A DNA stretch of 35,737 nt from an uncultured Atopobium sp. Its GTDB lineage: Bacteria > Actinomycetota > Coriobacteriia > Coriobacteriales > Atopobiaceae. Every line of letters starts with the position of its first letter. The first letter of the stretch is position 1. Both the position numbers and the translations under genes were made by a program. Positions 7,966-16,088 of the stretch are shown piece after piece. Where the stretch lies: NCBI GenBank assembly GCA_938028565.1, contig CALIZS010000020.1, forward strand, positions 1-35,737. Direction: 5' to 3'. The notes under the pieces were generated by a model. That model was not told the origin of the DNA. It searched no databases and was given only the letters and a program-made list of their open reading frames with translations.

Positions 7966-8161
7966 GTCCATTCCTTTCAGATTGCTACAAACCATTTTAC
8001 CCAGCAATGGCTCAGTGCGTTAGAGAGAATATAAAACAGCATGTAGTCACTATTGTGAGCAAGTTACCTCTAAGCTCTCTTCAGCTACCGCCTACCGATT
8101 AATACGCCTTACCCCCTGTAGTAATACTTAAATGTTTGATATCTTTAAACATACTTGGGGG
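7966..8161. other. Gene-free stretch between divergent transcription units
   Basis: This stretch separates the minus-strand zinc-PLC operon from the plus-strand ADP-ribosylglycohydrolase unit and must hold promoters for both. A possible hairpin spans 8112-8161: CCCCC at 8112-8116 can pair with GGGGG at 8157-8161, and ATGTTT with AAACAT inside. No convincing -35/-10 pair stands out. Confidence 0.4.
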
Positions 8162-8285
8162 AGATATTTTCTGTCTGAGCCATCTAGCTTGTATTGCGAC
8201 TACAAGCTGGGAAAGTAAGGATCTAAGGAGTGAGACATTCCTTACGGCACAGTAAATAAAAAACCTGCAAAGACAGAGAATATCT
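8162..8285 (+). promoter_or_regulatory. Unclassified structured leader RNA (three-way junction)
   Basis: A 15-bp closing helix pairs AGATATTTTCTGTCT (8162-8176) with AGACAGAGAATATCT (8271-8285), with one G-U pair. Inside it are a 10-bp hairpin, CTAGCTTGTA with TACAAGCTGG (8184-8210, loop of 7), and a 7-bp hairpin, GTAAGGA with TCCTTAC (8215-8245, 17-nt loop). Junction strands are GAGCCAT, GAAA and a 25-nt A-rich strand. The closing helix ends 5-6 nt before the ribosome-binding site of the small ORF at 8303, so folding could govern its translation. I do not recognise a known riboswitch consensus in it. The pairing is direct sequence evidence; the regulatory role is inference. Confidence 0.6.
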
Positions 8286-8302
8286 AATTGAGGGGAGCAA
8301 TC

Positions 8303-8398
8303 ATGGCATGCTGCTATGAGAAGCTTATCTCTGCAGGTAACAAGAGTCTCTGCAGAGTCAAAACATCACGTTCTTCTGGCATGAAGAAGCGTGAGTAA
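8303..8398 (+). CDS. Small ORF / putative leader peptide of 31 residues
   Basis: The ORF starts with ATG at 8303 behind a strong AGGGGAG site (8291-8297) and ends with TAA at 8396-8398. One nucleotide later comes the ATG of the ADP-ribosylglycohydrolase, so the two are very likely translationally coupled. The peptide is basic, begins MACCYEKLISAG and ends SSGMKKRE; it has three cysteines, two adjacent near the start. Its last codons lie in a hairpin (CACG, TTCTTC with GAAGAA, CGTG; 8367-8393) that would hide the next start until ribosomes pass. It could be a regulatory leader or a small protein. Confidence 0.55.
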   Translation: MACCYEKLISAGNKSLCRVKTSRSSGMKKRE

Positions 8399-8399
8399 C

Positions 8400-9434
8400 A
8401 TGAACACGGCAAGAAAAATCAAACTCTATAGGATGCTTACGGCCCTTGCCTATGGCGACGCCTATGGTATGCCAACAGAGATGATGTCACCACACCAAAT
8501 TGATTTTGCATTTCCTGATGGGGTTCAAAGTCTTTCAAATCCACCTAAAAATGACTTTTTTGGAAGACCTTTTACCGCAGGTCAAACTACAGATGACACT
8601 GCAAACGCAATCATTTTGACTAAAAACATCATTGATAACCAGGGTGTTTTTAACCAATCCCGCTACTTTGATGCGCTAGAAAATTATGTGGCAACAGAGC
8701 CAAACGCTGCTCAGGTAGTTGGCCCTTCCACAAGAGCTGCGTTAGCCAATCGACTTTCTGGTCACTCGCTTAAAACGTGCGGTCGCCTTGGAACCACTAA
8801 CGGATGCGCCATGAAATGTGCGCCACTGGCTTCAATTGTGAGCTGGAAAGACAAACATGCGCTCATTAACAGCGTTACTGAACTTGCGCTTCCCACGCAC
8901 GGAACCAACGTAGCTATCATGGGTGCAGCAATGATTGTGGCCGCCATAAGCAGAGGTCTTTCTGAAAACTCGTTTACGGTTGAGGACGCTCTTGAAACTG
9001 CTTTAAGTTACGGACACCGAGCTCTCTACACAAAAATTGGTACACAAATGCCTATGCCTAGCATGTATCAAAAGTGCATCATGGCATTGGAATTCTGCGA
9101 GGGCGCCAAAAACCTTGAGGCTCCCCTAGCAGCATCAAGAGACATCTACGACTACTGTGGCTGTGGTTACGAAACCATAGAGACCATACCTGCAGTTCTT
9201 GCGGTAGTAAAGCTCTCTCAGGGCAAAGTCTCAAGAGCGGCGAGAATAGCTGCGGAGATGGGTGGAGATACGGACACCATTGGATCTATTGCCTGCGCTA
9301 TTTGCTCGCAAATTCACTATGATATTTTGCCTGATGAGGTACGTCTGCTTGAGCGCGTCAATGGATACCAGTTTGAAAAACTTGCAAACGATTTGGAAAA
9401 CGCCACTTCCCTACCGTATGATGTAGCTATCTAG
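8400..9434 (+). CDS. ADP-ribosylglycohydrolase family protein (DraG/ARH, PF03747)
   Basis: The protein has 344 residues. It has the metal and substrate motifs of the family: LAYGDAYGMPTE (residues 16-26), TTDDT near residue 65, GTTNGCAMKCAPL in the middle and GGDTDTIGS near the C-terminus, which supply the Asp/Thr ligands of the two Mg ions. Relatives remove ADP-ribose from proteins or small molecules, or cleave related nucleoside bonds. I chose ATG 8400 because it follows the leader-peptide stop by one base; GTG 8391 in the same frame is an alternative. Adenosine deaminase follows 45 nt later, hinting at a role in adenine-nucleoside breakdown. Confidence 0.85.
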   Translation: MNTARKIKLYRMLTALAYGDAYGMPTEMMSPHQIDFAFPDGVQSLSNPPKNDFFGRPFTAGQTTDDTANAIILTKNIIDNQGVFNQSRYFDALENYVATEPNAAQVVGPSTRAALANRLSGHSLKTCGRLGTTNGCAMKCAPLASIVSWKDKHALINSVTELALPTHGTNVAIMGAAMIVAAISRGLSENSFTVEDALETALSYGHRALYTKIGTQMPMPSMYQKCIMALEFCEGAKNLEAPLAASRDIYDYCGCGYETIETIPAVLAVVKLSQGKVSRAARIAAEMGGDTDTIGSIACAICSQIHYDILPDEVRLLERVNGYQFEKLANDLENATSLPYDVAI

Positions 9435-9479
9435 TTTGCGCTCTTTGCGCCATAGCATACGTTTCTTGTAGGAGGCGCC

Positions 9480-10478
9480 ATGAGCTCCTGTGCTCTTATC
9501 GATTTGCATGTTCATCTTGATGGATCAATCCCGCTTCCTGCCGCAGCTCAACTTACAGCAGATGCGGGACTTGATTTCTCTTTGGTTGAACTCAAAGAAA
9601 AGATGCAAGTCCCGGCTCATTGCCAGGATCTTAACCAGTATCTTGCAACATTTGAGCTGCCGCTCAAGCTTATGCAGTCAGCACAGGGCATTCGTACGGT
9701 TGCAAAGGCATTTCATGAGCAGCTTGACGCAGAGGGCATTCTCTACGCTGAACCCCGCTTTGCACCAGGAAGTCTTACGGCAGGAGGTCTTTCTCAGCAA
9801 GAAGTTCTTGAGGCTGCTCTTGCTGGTAGAGCTGACTTCTATGCAGAGCACCCACAGTCAGCGCTCCACACGGCGTATATTATTTGCGCTATGCGTGGCA
9901 CAGGTGAAGAGCTTAAGCACAAAAATGAAGAGTCAATTGATCTGGCTGCAGCGTACCTTGGAAATGGCGTCGCAGCAGCAGACTTAGCAGGAGCAGAAGC
10001 GCTCTTTGCCACAGAGAATTTCTCGTCACTTTTTGCTGAAGCACAAAGAAAAGATGTTCCTTTTACTATTCACGCGGGAGAGGCTGCTGGTCCAGAAAGC
10101 ATCAAGGCTGCACTTCGACTGGGCGCACAACGTATTGGTCACGGTGTTCGCTCTTTGGAGGACGCGGGTGTTATCCAGGACCTTAAAGCTGCAAAGGTTG
10201 CGCTTGAGATTTGCCCTACCAGCAACCTTCAAACGCGCATCTTTGAGTCAATAGAGCGCTTCCCGCTTGAGCAACTGCTTGATGCTGGTCTGACGGTCAC
10301 TATCAACACGGACAACATGACTGTCTCCAACACTACCCTCTCGCGCGAGTTTGAGCTTTTGCAGCAGCACTGCGGTCTAGACAAAAATACCGCACGTGAG
10401 CTTGCTGAAAATGCTGCACGTGCGGTATTTAGTGATTCTAGCGAGAAGGACCGTCTACTTGCCCGCCTTAGGCAATAG
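9480..10478 (+). CDS. add: Adenosine deaminase
   Basis: The protein has 332 residues, normal for bacterial adenosine deaminase. Zinc ligands and active-site residues are visible: DLHVHLDGS (residues 8-16), FTIHAGEAAG, RIGHGV, EICPTSN and INTDNM. It converts adenosine to inosine in purine salvage. The start ATG has AGGAGG 7 nt upstream. It follows the ADP-ribosylglycohydrolase on the same strand and converges on copA, with the two 3' ends overlapping by 11 nt and no terminator between them. Confidence 0.93.
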   Translation: MSSCALIDLHVHLDGSIPLPAAAQLTADAGLDFSLVELKEKMQVPAHCQDLNQYLATFELPLKLMQSAQGIRTVAKAFHEQLDAEGILYAEPRFAPGSLTAGGLSQQEVLEAALAGRADFYAEHPQSALHTAYIICAMRGTGEELKHKNEESIDLAAAYLGNGVAAADLAGAEALFATENFSSLFAEAQRKDVPFTIHAGEAAGPESIKAALRLGAQRIGHGVRSLEDAGVIQDLKAAKVALEICPTSNLQTRIFESIERFPLEQLLDAGLTVTINTDNMTVSNTTLSREFELLQQHCGLDKNTARELAENAARAVFSDSSEKDRLLARLRQ

Positions 10479-10674
10479 TAGCCTCATATCCTGCCTGAAC
10501 AACAGCATCAACCAATGCGCTATCAGCGACATCAGAAGATAGCTCAACTACAGCGCTCTTCTCGTCAAGTGAAACGGTTGCCTTAGAGACACCCTCGACA
10601 GCCTCAAGAGCCTGTGTGACGTGTGCAACACAGTGCTGGCAAGACATGCCCTCTACGTTTAGTTTCTTCTCCAT
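10468..10674 (-). CDS. Candidate separately translated CopZ copper chaperone nested in copA
   Basis: In frame within copA, ATG at 10674 opens a 68-residue protein (MEKKLNVEGMSCQHCVAHVT at its start), exactly the size of free CopZ chaperones. It has a complete single heavy-metal domain with the CxxC site. A perfect AGGAGG lies 8 nt before this ATG, spelled by the codons for K-E-E in the linker. The sequence therefore allows both a CopA-CopZ fusion and free CopZ from one transcript. Whether the internal start is used is inference. Confidence 0.6.
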   Translation of the reverse strand: MEKKLNVEGMSCQHCVAHVTQALEAVEGVSKATVSLDEKSAVVELSSDVADSALVDAVVQAGYEATIA

Positions 10675-13071
10675 ATAAGATTCCTCCTTCTGTGACGCGG
10701 ATGCGTCGTTTGTGGACTTAGTTTGAACGTCAATGACTGGTTTTGTGTCATGAGCGTCTTGGCGAGTTGCTGAGCTGGTATTCTTTGGCTTCCAGGTACG
10801 CAGGCGTAGTGCATTGCATACAACAAAAACTGACGAGAAGCCCATGGCGGCTGCACCAATCATAGGGTTCAGCGAAATGCCAAATGGATACAACAGACCC
10901 ATAGCAACAGGGATACAAATGGTGTTATAGAACAGAGCCCAGAACAGGTTCTCCTTGATATTGGTCATAGTGGCACGAGAAAGCTCAATTGAAGTTGCAA
11001 CATCAGCGGGATCAGACTTCATCAAGACAATGTCGGCAGACTCAATAGCAACATCGGTACCTGCACCAATTGCAATTCCCACGTTTGCTCGCGCGAGTGC
11101 TGGAGCATCGTTGATGCCATCGCCAACCATGACAACGTTTTCTCCAGCATCCTGGAACTGCCTAATGTAAGACTCTTTTTGGCTTGGCAAGACGTCAGAA
11201 ATAACCTGGTCAACGCCAAGCTCCTTACCAATGACGTTTGCCGTTGTTGCCTGATCTCCAGTAAGCATGACGGACTTGATGCCCATAGCACGAAGACGAG
11301 CAATGGTGGACGCACTAGTTTGCTTAACCTTATCGGCCACGGCAATGACACCAAGAAGTTTACCCTCAAGTGCAAAGTACAGCGGTGTTTTTGCCTGTTC
11401 AGCTAGCTGCTGAGCCTGGGAAGTCAGCTCTTGTGTGCTGATGCCCTCCTGCTCCATCAGACGAGCGTTTCCTGCTACAAGGCGTTTCTCGCCAACCGTT
11501 GCTATGAGGCCACCACCAGCAACCTGTGAGAACTCCTGTACATCAAGAGAGCTGCCTGCAGACTCTCCAAGCTTCTCTTGAGCATACGTAACAATAGCCT
11601 GCGCAAGTGGATGCTCGCTCTTTTGCTCAAGCGCATATGCATACTCGAGCAACTGATTCTCGGAGGTACTACCTGCACAAAGAACATCAGTTACGCTTGG
11701 CTTGCCCTCAGTGAGCGTTCCCGTCTTATCAAGAACAACCACGGTTGCTCTAACCGCACCCTCAAGCGCCTCGGCGGACTTGACCAAAATGCCATTTGAA
11801 GCGCCCAGGCCAGTGCCTACCATAATGGCGGTAGGCGTTGCCAGACCAAGTGCGCAAGGGCACGAAATAACCAGAACAGCAACAGCATGCGAGAGAGCAA
11901 CCGCAAAGTCACCAGGTGCCACAAAGACAAACCATGCCGCAAATGTGACCAGCGCAATTCCAATGACAACAGGGACAAAAACGCCAGCAATGCTGTCAGC
12001 AAGACGCTCGATAGGTGCTTTGGAGCTTGTTGCCTCGTCAACCAGGCGGATAATACCTGCAAGCGTAGTGTCATCGCCAACGGCGGTGGCACGCATCTTA
12101 AACCAGCCGCCGGTAGATACCGTAGCGCCTGTTACGGAGTCTCCAACAACCTTGCTTACAGGAACGGGCTCTCCGGTAATAGCGGACTCATCGACAGATC
12201 CTTCTCCTTCGATGAGCTGGCCATCAACAGGAATCGACTGACCTGCCCTTACCACAAGAACGTCTCCCACCACAACAGTCTCTGCAGGAACTTCCTGCTC
12301 AATACCGTCTTTGACGAGAATAGCCGTCTTTGGAGCAAGGTTCATAAGTGCACTAATTGCACCTGTGGTATGACCCTTTGCGCGCGCCTCAAAGAACTTG
12401 CCCAAAGTAATCAGAGCAAGAATCAAACCTGCGGACTCAAAGTACATGCCGTGCATTGCCTGGTGAGCTGCAGTAATGTCTCCTGTAACAAAAGCGTTTG
12501 CCATCTGGTACAGGCTAACAACACTGTAGGCAAACGACGCTGCTGAACCCAGCGCAATGAGCGAGTCCATATTAGGAGTACCATGCAGCAGTGAGCGGAA
12601 TCCGCCAATAAAGTAGTGACGACAAATGAACAGAATAGGAATGCAAAGCAAGAGCTCGGTAAGAGCCAAGTTCATCATGCCATTCATGCCAGAAACAGCA
12701 GGTGGAACAGGTGCTCCCATCATCTCACCCATGGCAAGATAGAACAGTGGAATGGCAAACGCCATTGAGGAAATAAGTTCAATCCTCTTTTGCTTTACCG
12801 CCTTTTCTGAAGCATCGGTAGCATCTGCCTTAGTAGCTGCAGCAGAATCTTTTTTGTCACTACGAGGTGTTGCCTCATAGCCCGCTTTACGTACTGCGTC
12901 AGAAATCTGTTTGAGGGTATCTGGATTACCGTCGTAATCAACTTCCATAGAATTCTTAAGTAGATTAACGCGAGCCTCAGAGACACCAGAAACAGAGTTT
13001 GCCGCCTTCTCTACGTGCGTAGAACAACTTGCACACGTCATTCCTTGTACATCAAAAACTTTCTGATCCAT
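10468..13071 (-). CDS. copA: Copper-exporting P1B-ATPase CopA with C-terminal CopZ-type domain
   Basis: The protein has 867 residues. Domains in order: N-terminal heavy-metal domain with GMTCASC (Cys13, Cys16); a Met-rich loop GEMMGAPVPPAVSGMNGMM; transmembrane helices with the CPC copper site (VISCPCALGLATPTA); phosphorylation motif DKTGTLTEG; SEHPLAQAI; hinge GDGINDAPALA; the YN and MxxS membrane-site residues (ALFYNTICIPVA, AAAMGFSSVFVVCNALRLR); a hydrophilic linker; and a second heavy-metal domain with GMSCQHC (Cys811, Cys814) from residue 800. It pumps Cu(I) out of the cell. A C-terminal chaperone-like domain is unusual, since most CopA proteins carry these domains only at the N-terminus. 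It starts 9 nt after csoR. Confidence 0.95.
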   Translation of the reverse strand: MDQKVFDVQGMTCASCSTHVEKAANSVSGVSEARVNLLKNSMEVDYDGNPDTLKQISDAVRKAGYEATPRSDKKDSAAATKADATDASEKAVKQKRIELISSMAFAIPLFYLAMGEMMGAPVPPAVSGMNGMMNLALTELLLCIPILFICRHYFIGGFRSLLHGTPNMDSLIALGSAASFAYSVVSLYQMANAFVTGDITAAHQAMHGMYFESAGLILALITLGKFFEARAKGHTTGAISALMNLAPKTAILVKDGIEQEVPAETVVVGDVLVVRAGQSIPVDGQLIEGEGSVDESAITGEPVPVSKVVGDSVTGATVSTGGWFKMRATAVGDDTTLAGIIRLVDEATSSKAPIERLADSIAGVFVPVVIGIALVTFAAWFVFVAPGDFAVALSHAVAVLVISCPCALGLATPTAIMVGTGLGASNGILVKSAEALEGAVRATVVVLDKTGTLTEGKPSVTDVLCAGSTSENQLLEYAYALEQKSEHPLAQAIVTYAQEKLGESAGSSLDVQEFSQVAGGGLIATVGEKRLVAGNARLMEQEGISTQELTSQAQQLAEQAKTPLYFALEGKLLGVIAVADKVKQTSASTIARLRAMGIKSVMLTGDQATTANVIGKELGVDQVISDVLPSQKESYIRQFQDAGENVVMVGDGINDAPALARANVGIAIGAGTDVAIESADIVLMKSDPADVATSIELSRATMTNIKENLFWALFYNTICIPVAMGLLYPFGISLNPMIGAAAMGFSSVFVVCNALRLRTWKPKNTSSATRQDAHDTKPVIDVQTKSTNDASASQKEESYMEKKLNVEGMSCQHCVAHVTQALEAVEGVSKATVSLDEKSAVVELSSDVADSALVDAVVQAGYEATIA
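10683..10688 (-). promoter_or_regulatory. Internal Shine-Dalgarno site inside copA
   Basis: AGGAGG (minus strand, 10688-10683) within AAGGAGGAA stands 8 nt before an in-frame ATG at the exact border of the C-terminal CopZ-type domain. The spacing is ideal for initiation. Confidence 0.6.
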
Positions 13072-13080
13072 AACGCCGCC

Positions 13081-13404
13081 TTACATAAAACGCTTAAAGA
13101 GGTCCATGACCTCATCAATAACTTCTGTATCACCCGACTGGATGCGGTCAACTACGCAAGACTCCAGGTGATCCTGCATTACTTCTCTTGAGATGGCCTT
13201 AACCGCAGACTCAACTGCCGCAAGCTGAATAAGAACATCTCCGCAATAACGATCCTCGTCAATCATTGTTTTAATGCCATTTAGCTGGCCGATTGCACGG
13301 TTAATACGGCGAGAGACCCCGGTTTTAAGCTCGCTTGAGCGAGGGGATGATTTATATTCACAGTGATGACATGATTGCTTTTCTACTACATGCTTTGTTC
13401 CCAT
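13081..13404 (-). CDS. csoR: Copper-sensing transcriptional repressor CsoR
   Basis: The protein has 107 residues and the all-helical CsoR/RcnR fold. The copper ligands are present as Cys54 (RYCGDVLIQL) and His79 with Cys83 (DHLESC), the C-H-C triad of CsoR. The RRINRAIGQLNGIKTMI segment is the DNA-binding helix region. An N-terminal SCHHC stretch adds a possible extra metal site. Apo-CsoR represses; Cu(I) binding releases DNA. It is the first gene of the csoR-copA operon, with two matching operators in front. The start has AAGGAGG upstream. Confidence 0.92.
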   Translation of the reverse strand: MGTKHVVEKQSCHHCEYKSSPRSSELKTGVSRRINRAIGQLNGIKTMIDEDRYCGDVLIQLAAVESAVKAISREVMQDHLESCVVDRIQSGDTEVIDEVMDLFKRFM

Positions 13405-13418
13405 AAAACCTCCTTCAA

Positions 13419-13435
13419 ATACCCTTATGGGGTAT
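13419..13435. promoter_or_regulatory. CsoR operator, proximal copy
   Basis: ATACCCTTATGGGGTAT is an inverted repeat matching the CsoR-type pattern TACCC-N-GGGTA. It lies about 15 bp before the csoR start. Confidence 0.75.
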
Positions 13436-13452
13436 TAATATCCGAAGGAAGT

Positions 13453-13469
13453 ATACCCCTTATGGGTAT
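13453..13469. promoter_or_regulatory. CsoR operator, distal copy
   Basis: ATACCCCTTATGGGTAT is the same inverted repeat in mirrored form, centred 34 bp from the proximal copy, about three helical turns. The pair brackets TATTAA, a possible -10 box on the minus strand, which fits repression by two CsoR tetramers on one face. Confidence 0.75.
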
Positions 13470-13482
13470 CTTTATACAGTAT

Positions 13483-14268
13483 TTACAGATGCATTCCCTC
13501 TATTTGTCCAGTAATTCTCTGTCTGTTATTGCAAAAAGAGATAAAAGCAAGCGTTATCAATATCCATAGAAGTTCTAAGAACAACGCATAACCACACAAT
13601 AGAAACGCATCACTTGTATTAAAACTCAAAAATAATCCGACACTTTCAACAATCCATGAAATCGGAATGCACTTGCAGATAGAAATCAAAGGGTTTGGAA
13701 ATAAATAAAGTGGTATAACAGCTCCAGAAAGTATGGGGATACTTATTGATAATAAGTTTAGTACAGCAAATCCATCAGTTAACAATAAACCAATTACTGA
13801 AGAAAATACTCCAAATATAGCGCCACCAAGAGAAGCAAGAATAAGTGATATACATAAAGGAACAAGTAAGGACAGAACATCAGCTGCTGCAATATAAAGA
13901 ACAATAACTGAGGTTATAAGAGAACTCATAAAACAAATAACAGTAATTGTTATGTATCTAATTAAAAAGAATACCATTGCACGGTTTTGAGAAATTAAAT
14001 ACATAAAAATTGTTTTAGCAAATCGATCTTGAACAATAATATTGGCCGAACATTGCATTGCAGAAAGCCATGCTGATAAAGTTAAAATTCCTACAAGCAG
14101 TGACATACTTGAAGCAGAAAGCTGTATACCAAACAGAATAAAGTATAGATATGAAAAAATAGGTTCAATAAAAAATTGGATGCAAAAAGCTAAAATAGAG
14201 CCGTAACTGGATAAAGAAGTCAATGCTATACAAATTGCAGGATAGATATATGAAGTAATTTTTTTCAT
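13483..14268 (-). CDS. ABC-2 type transporter permease, second subunit
   Basis: The protein has 261 residues from ATG 14268 (MKKITSYIYPAICIA) and about six membrane segments. It starts 2 nt after the stop of the upstream permease (TAATTATG), so translation is coupled; a longer in-frame reading to 14505 overlaps that gene and is unlikely. The SANIIVQDRFAKTIFMYLIS segment resembles ABC-2 permeases of the BcrB/NodJ kind. It is AT-rich compared with the genes on both sides. The substrate is unknown; such exporters often carry peptides, lantibiotics or antibiotics. Confidence 0.75.
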   Translation of the reverse strand: MKKITSYIYPAICIALTSLSSYGSILAFCIQFFIEPIFSYLYFILFGIQLSASSMSLLVGILTLSAWLSAMQCSANIIVQDRFAKTIFMYLISQNRAMVFFLIRYITITVICFMSSLITSVIVLYIAAADVLSLLVPLCISLILASLGGAIFGVFSSVIGLLLTDGFAVLNLLSISIPILSGAVIPLYLFPNPLISICKCIPISWIVESVGLFLSFNTSDAFLLCGYALFLELLWILITLAFISFCNNRQRITGQIEGMHL

Positions 14269-14270
14269 AA

Positions 14271-15035
14271 TTATGAACAATCTCCATCCTTGCGAAGATT
14301 TGAAAATGCTAATTGAATTAGAAACCGTCCTAAAAAAACATATGCAATCGAAAGAATCAAACAAACAACCGAATACAAGAAAAAATCTTGGACAGTAGCT
14401 GAGGTAATTAACTTTACTGCTGGAGTCAAAGGATGTAAGTATGCGATTATACGCATTGGTAATGGAAAGTTTTCTATTGGTAAAACTATACCAGACCCTA
14501 TCCATATACCAGTTAAAATAAGGCTTTCAAATGATGAAGCATTTTTTGTTAAAACATATAAAGAAGACAAAACCAAAGATGAAGAGGCACATGCAACCGT
14601 TGAAAAAAATAGTGCCAATATCTCATTTATAGAAAGAATAATAGGAACATCAAAAAATAAGCTAAGAAGAATAGAGCACGGTACTCCAAGAACTAAACCT
14701 AATGTAGTTGCAGAAAAGATAATTGGATAAAAAATATTAGCAATTCCCTTCGGACTTATAAACAAATAATCCAAAGTTCCCTGATAACGCTGATATCCAA
14801 TAATACCTGTTGAGAGAATTGTAGAAGCCCATATAGTTGCGATAGATGAATAAACCCAAAATGAATGATTACTAGACCCCTGAATCATTGAAAAAATCTT
14901 AAACAAAGAGAAGCTAAAACATGATCCAAGAACACTTATTAAAAAGAATGGAGTCGTTAAAAACATACTCGTATGAAAGCGTAGCATCTGCAATTCTGAG
15001 CGCATATCAAAAATTGAATTAACACTGTCTTTCAT
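14271..15035 (-). CDS. ABC-2 type transporter permease, first subunit
   Basis: The protein has 254 residues with about six membrane helices. GYQRYQGTLDYLFISPKGIA and ESLILTGIWIGSGIVLPIENF followed by LHPLTPAVKL match the membrane domain of ABC-2 exporters. It overlaps the ATPase gene by 17 nt and is followed by a second permease, so the pore is probably a heterodimer. Base composition is AT-rich. Confidence 0.8.
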   Translation of the reverse strand: MKDSVNSIFDMRSELQMLRFHTSMFLTTPFFLISVLGSCFSFSLFKIFSMIQGSSNHSFWVYSSIATIWASTILSTGIIGYQRYQGTLDYLFISPKGIANIFYPIIFSATTLGLVLGVPCSILLSLFFDVPIILSINEILALFFSTVACASSSLVLSSLYVLTKNASSFESLILTGIWIGSGIVLPIENFPLPMRIIAYLHPLTPAVKLITSATVQDFFLYSVVCLILSIAYVFLGRFLIQLAFSNLRKDGDCS

Positions 15036-16005
15036 TATCTTTTCCCATTACAGCAAGGTACACCTCTTCGAGTGAGGCACGTCTTTCATTGACTTTCTTC
15101 CAACCAAAATCATCAACACATAAATCAAAAACCATTTTCTTATTTCCTGACACATCCACATAAATTGAATCAAACTTCTCAAGAACTTCAACTGATGCAA
15201 TTCCAGAACATTCCTTTAAAATTTTAATTTTAGATTCATCAAGACAATCAGTAATAAACGTGTATACGCCCTCTATTTTTACTTTCTGTCTTAACTCCTC
15301 TAAGCTGCCCAGAAAAATACACTTTCCTTTTTTGAGAACAACCACGCGATCAGCTAATAATTCAACCTCTCTCATGCTATGAGACGTAAGTAAAATACCA
15401 CTAGGGATATGACGTAACTCAGCGATAAGCTGCCTGACATCTGCCGCATTATTTGGATCTAAACCAGATGTTGGCTCATCAAGAAGAATTAAACTATGAG
15501 CTGAAATCAAAGCTCTTGCAAGATGGAGTCTTTGTCTCATTCCTCTAGAAAAAGTTGATACATTTTGATTTGAAAATTCAACTAAATGTACTTGTTGAAG
15601 AGCGTTTTTAATTCTTGATTCTTGCTCATCAAAAGGGACACCACTCACTTGCGCAAAATATCTTAAGTTATTAATAGCAGTAGCATGAAGATAAAACCCA
15701 TTTTCTCCACCAAGAACTAAAGAAATATTCTTACAAGCCTTGCGAGGACATTTAAGGACGTCTACACCACATGCTTCTACTTCTCCACAATCTGGAAGTA
15801 AAAGCGATGAAGCAATTTTTACTAAAGTAGTCTTTCCAGCGCCATTCGGTCCGAGTACACAAACTATTTCCCCTAAATGAACAGAAAACGACACATTATC
15901 TAAAACTATACGTTTCCCTTCTTTCATCCTGTATGATCTACTCACCTTTTTTACGTTCAGAGGAAGCAAAGTGTCATGGTCAAGATTTGATTCCCGCTGG
16001 ATCAT
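15019..16005 (-). CDS. ABC transporter ATP-binding protein of the ABC-2 exporter (BcrA/NodI type)
   Basis: The protein has 328 residues. It shows Walker A GPNGAGKTT, Q-loop ISLVLGGENGF, signature FSRGMRQRL (a variant LSGGQ typical of DRA-type exporters), Walker B LILLDEPTSGLDP and switch LLTSHSMREVE. A C-terminal domain of about 90 residues follows, as in drug or lantibiotic exporters. It leads an AT-rich three-gene operon. GAGAGGAG lies just ahead of the ATG. No biosynthetic gene or histidine kinase adjoins, so an immunity or resistance role is only a guess. Confidence 0.85.
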   Translation of the reverse strand: MIQRESNLDHDTLLPLNVKKVSRSYRMKEGKRIVLDNVSFSVHLGEIVCVLGPNGAGKTTLVKIASSLLLPDCGEVEACGVDVLKCPRKACKNISLVLGGENGFYLHATAINNLRYFAQVSGVPFDEQESRIKNALQQVHLVEFSNQNVSTFSRGMRQRLHLARALISAHSLILLDEPTSGLDPNNAADVRQLIAELRHIPSGILLTSHSMREVELLADRVVVLKKGKCIFLGSLEELRQKVKIEGVYTFITDCLDESKIKILKECSGIASVEVLEKFDSIYVDVSGNKKMVFDLCVDDFGWKKVNERRASLEEVYLAVMGKDNERQC

Positions 16006-16088
16006 TTTTCATCTCCTCTCGGACCGTACTAAATTTATATTCTTCTTTAATGTATCTTGAACAACTTATCAATTATCAAAAAATTTAC

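Noticed and set aside
8162..8285. Known riboswitch (SAM, cobalamin, TPP, FMN, lysine, c-di-GMP, guanidine, fluoride)
   Set aside because: None of the conserved core sequences of these classes that I can recall is present.
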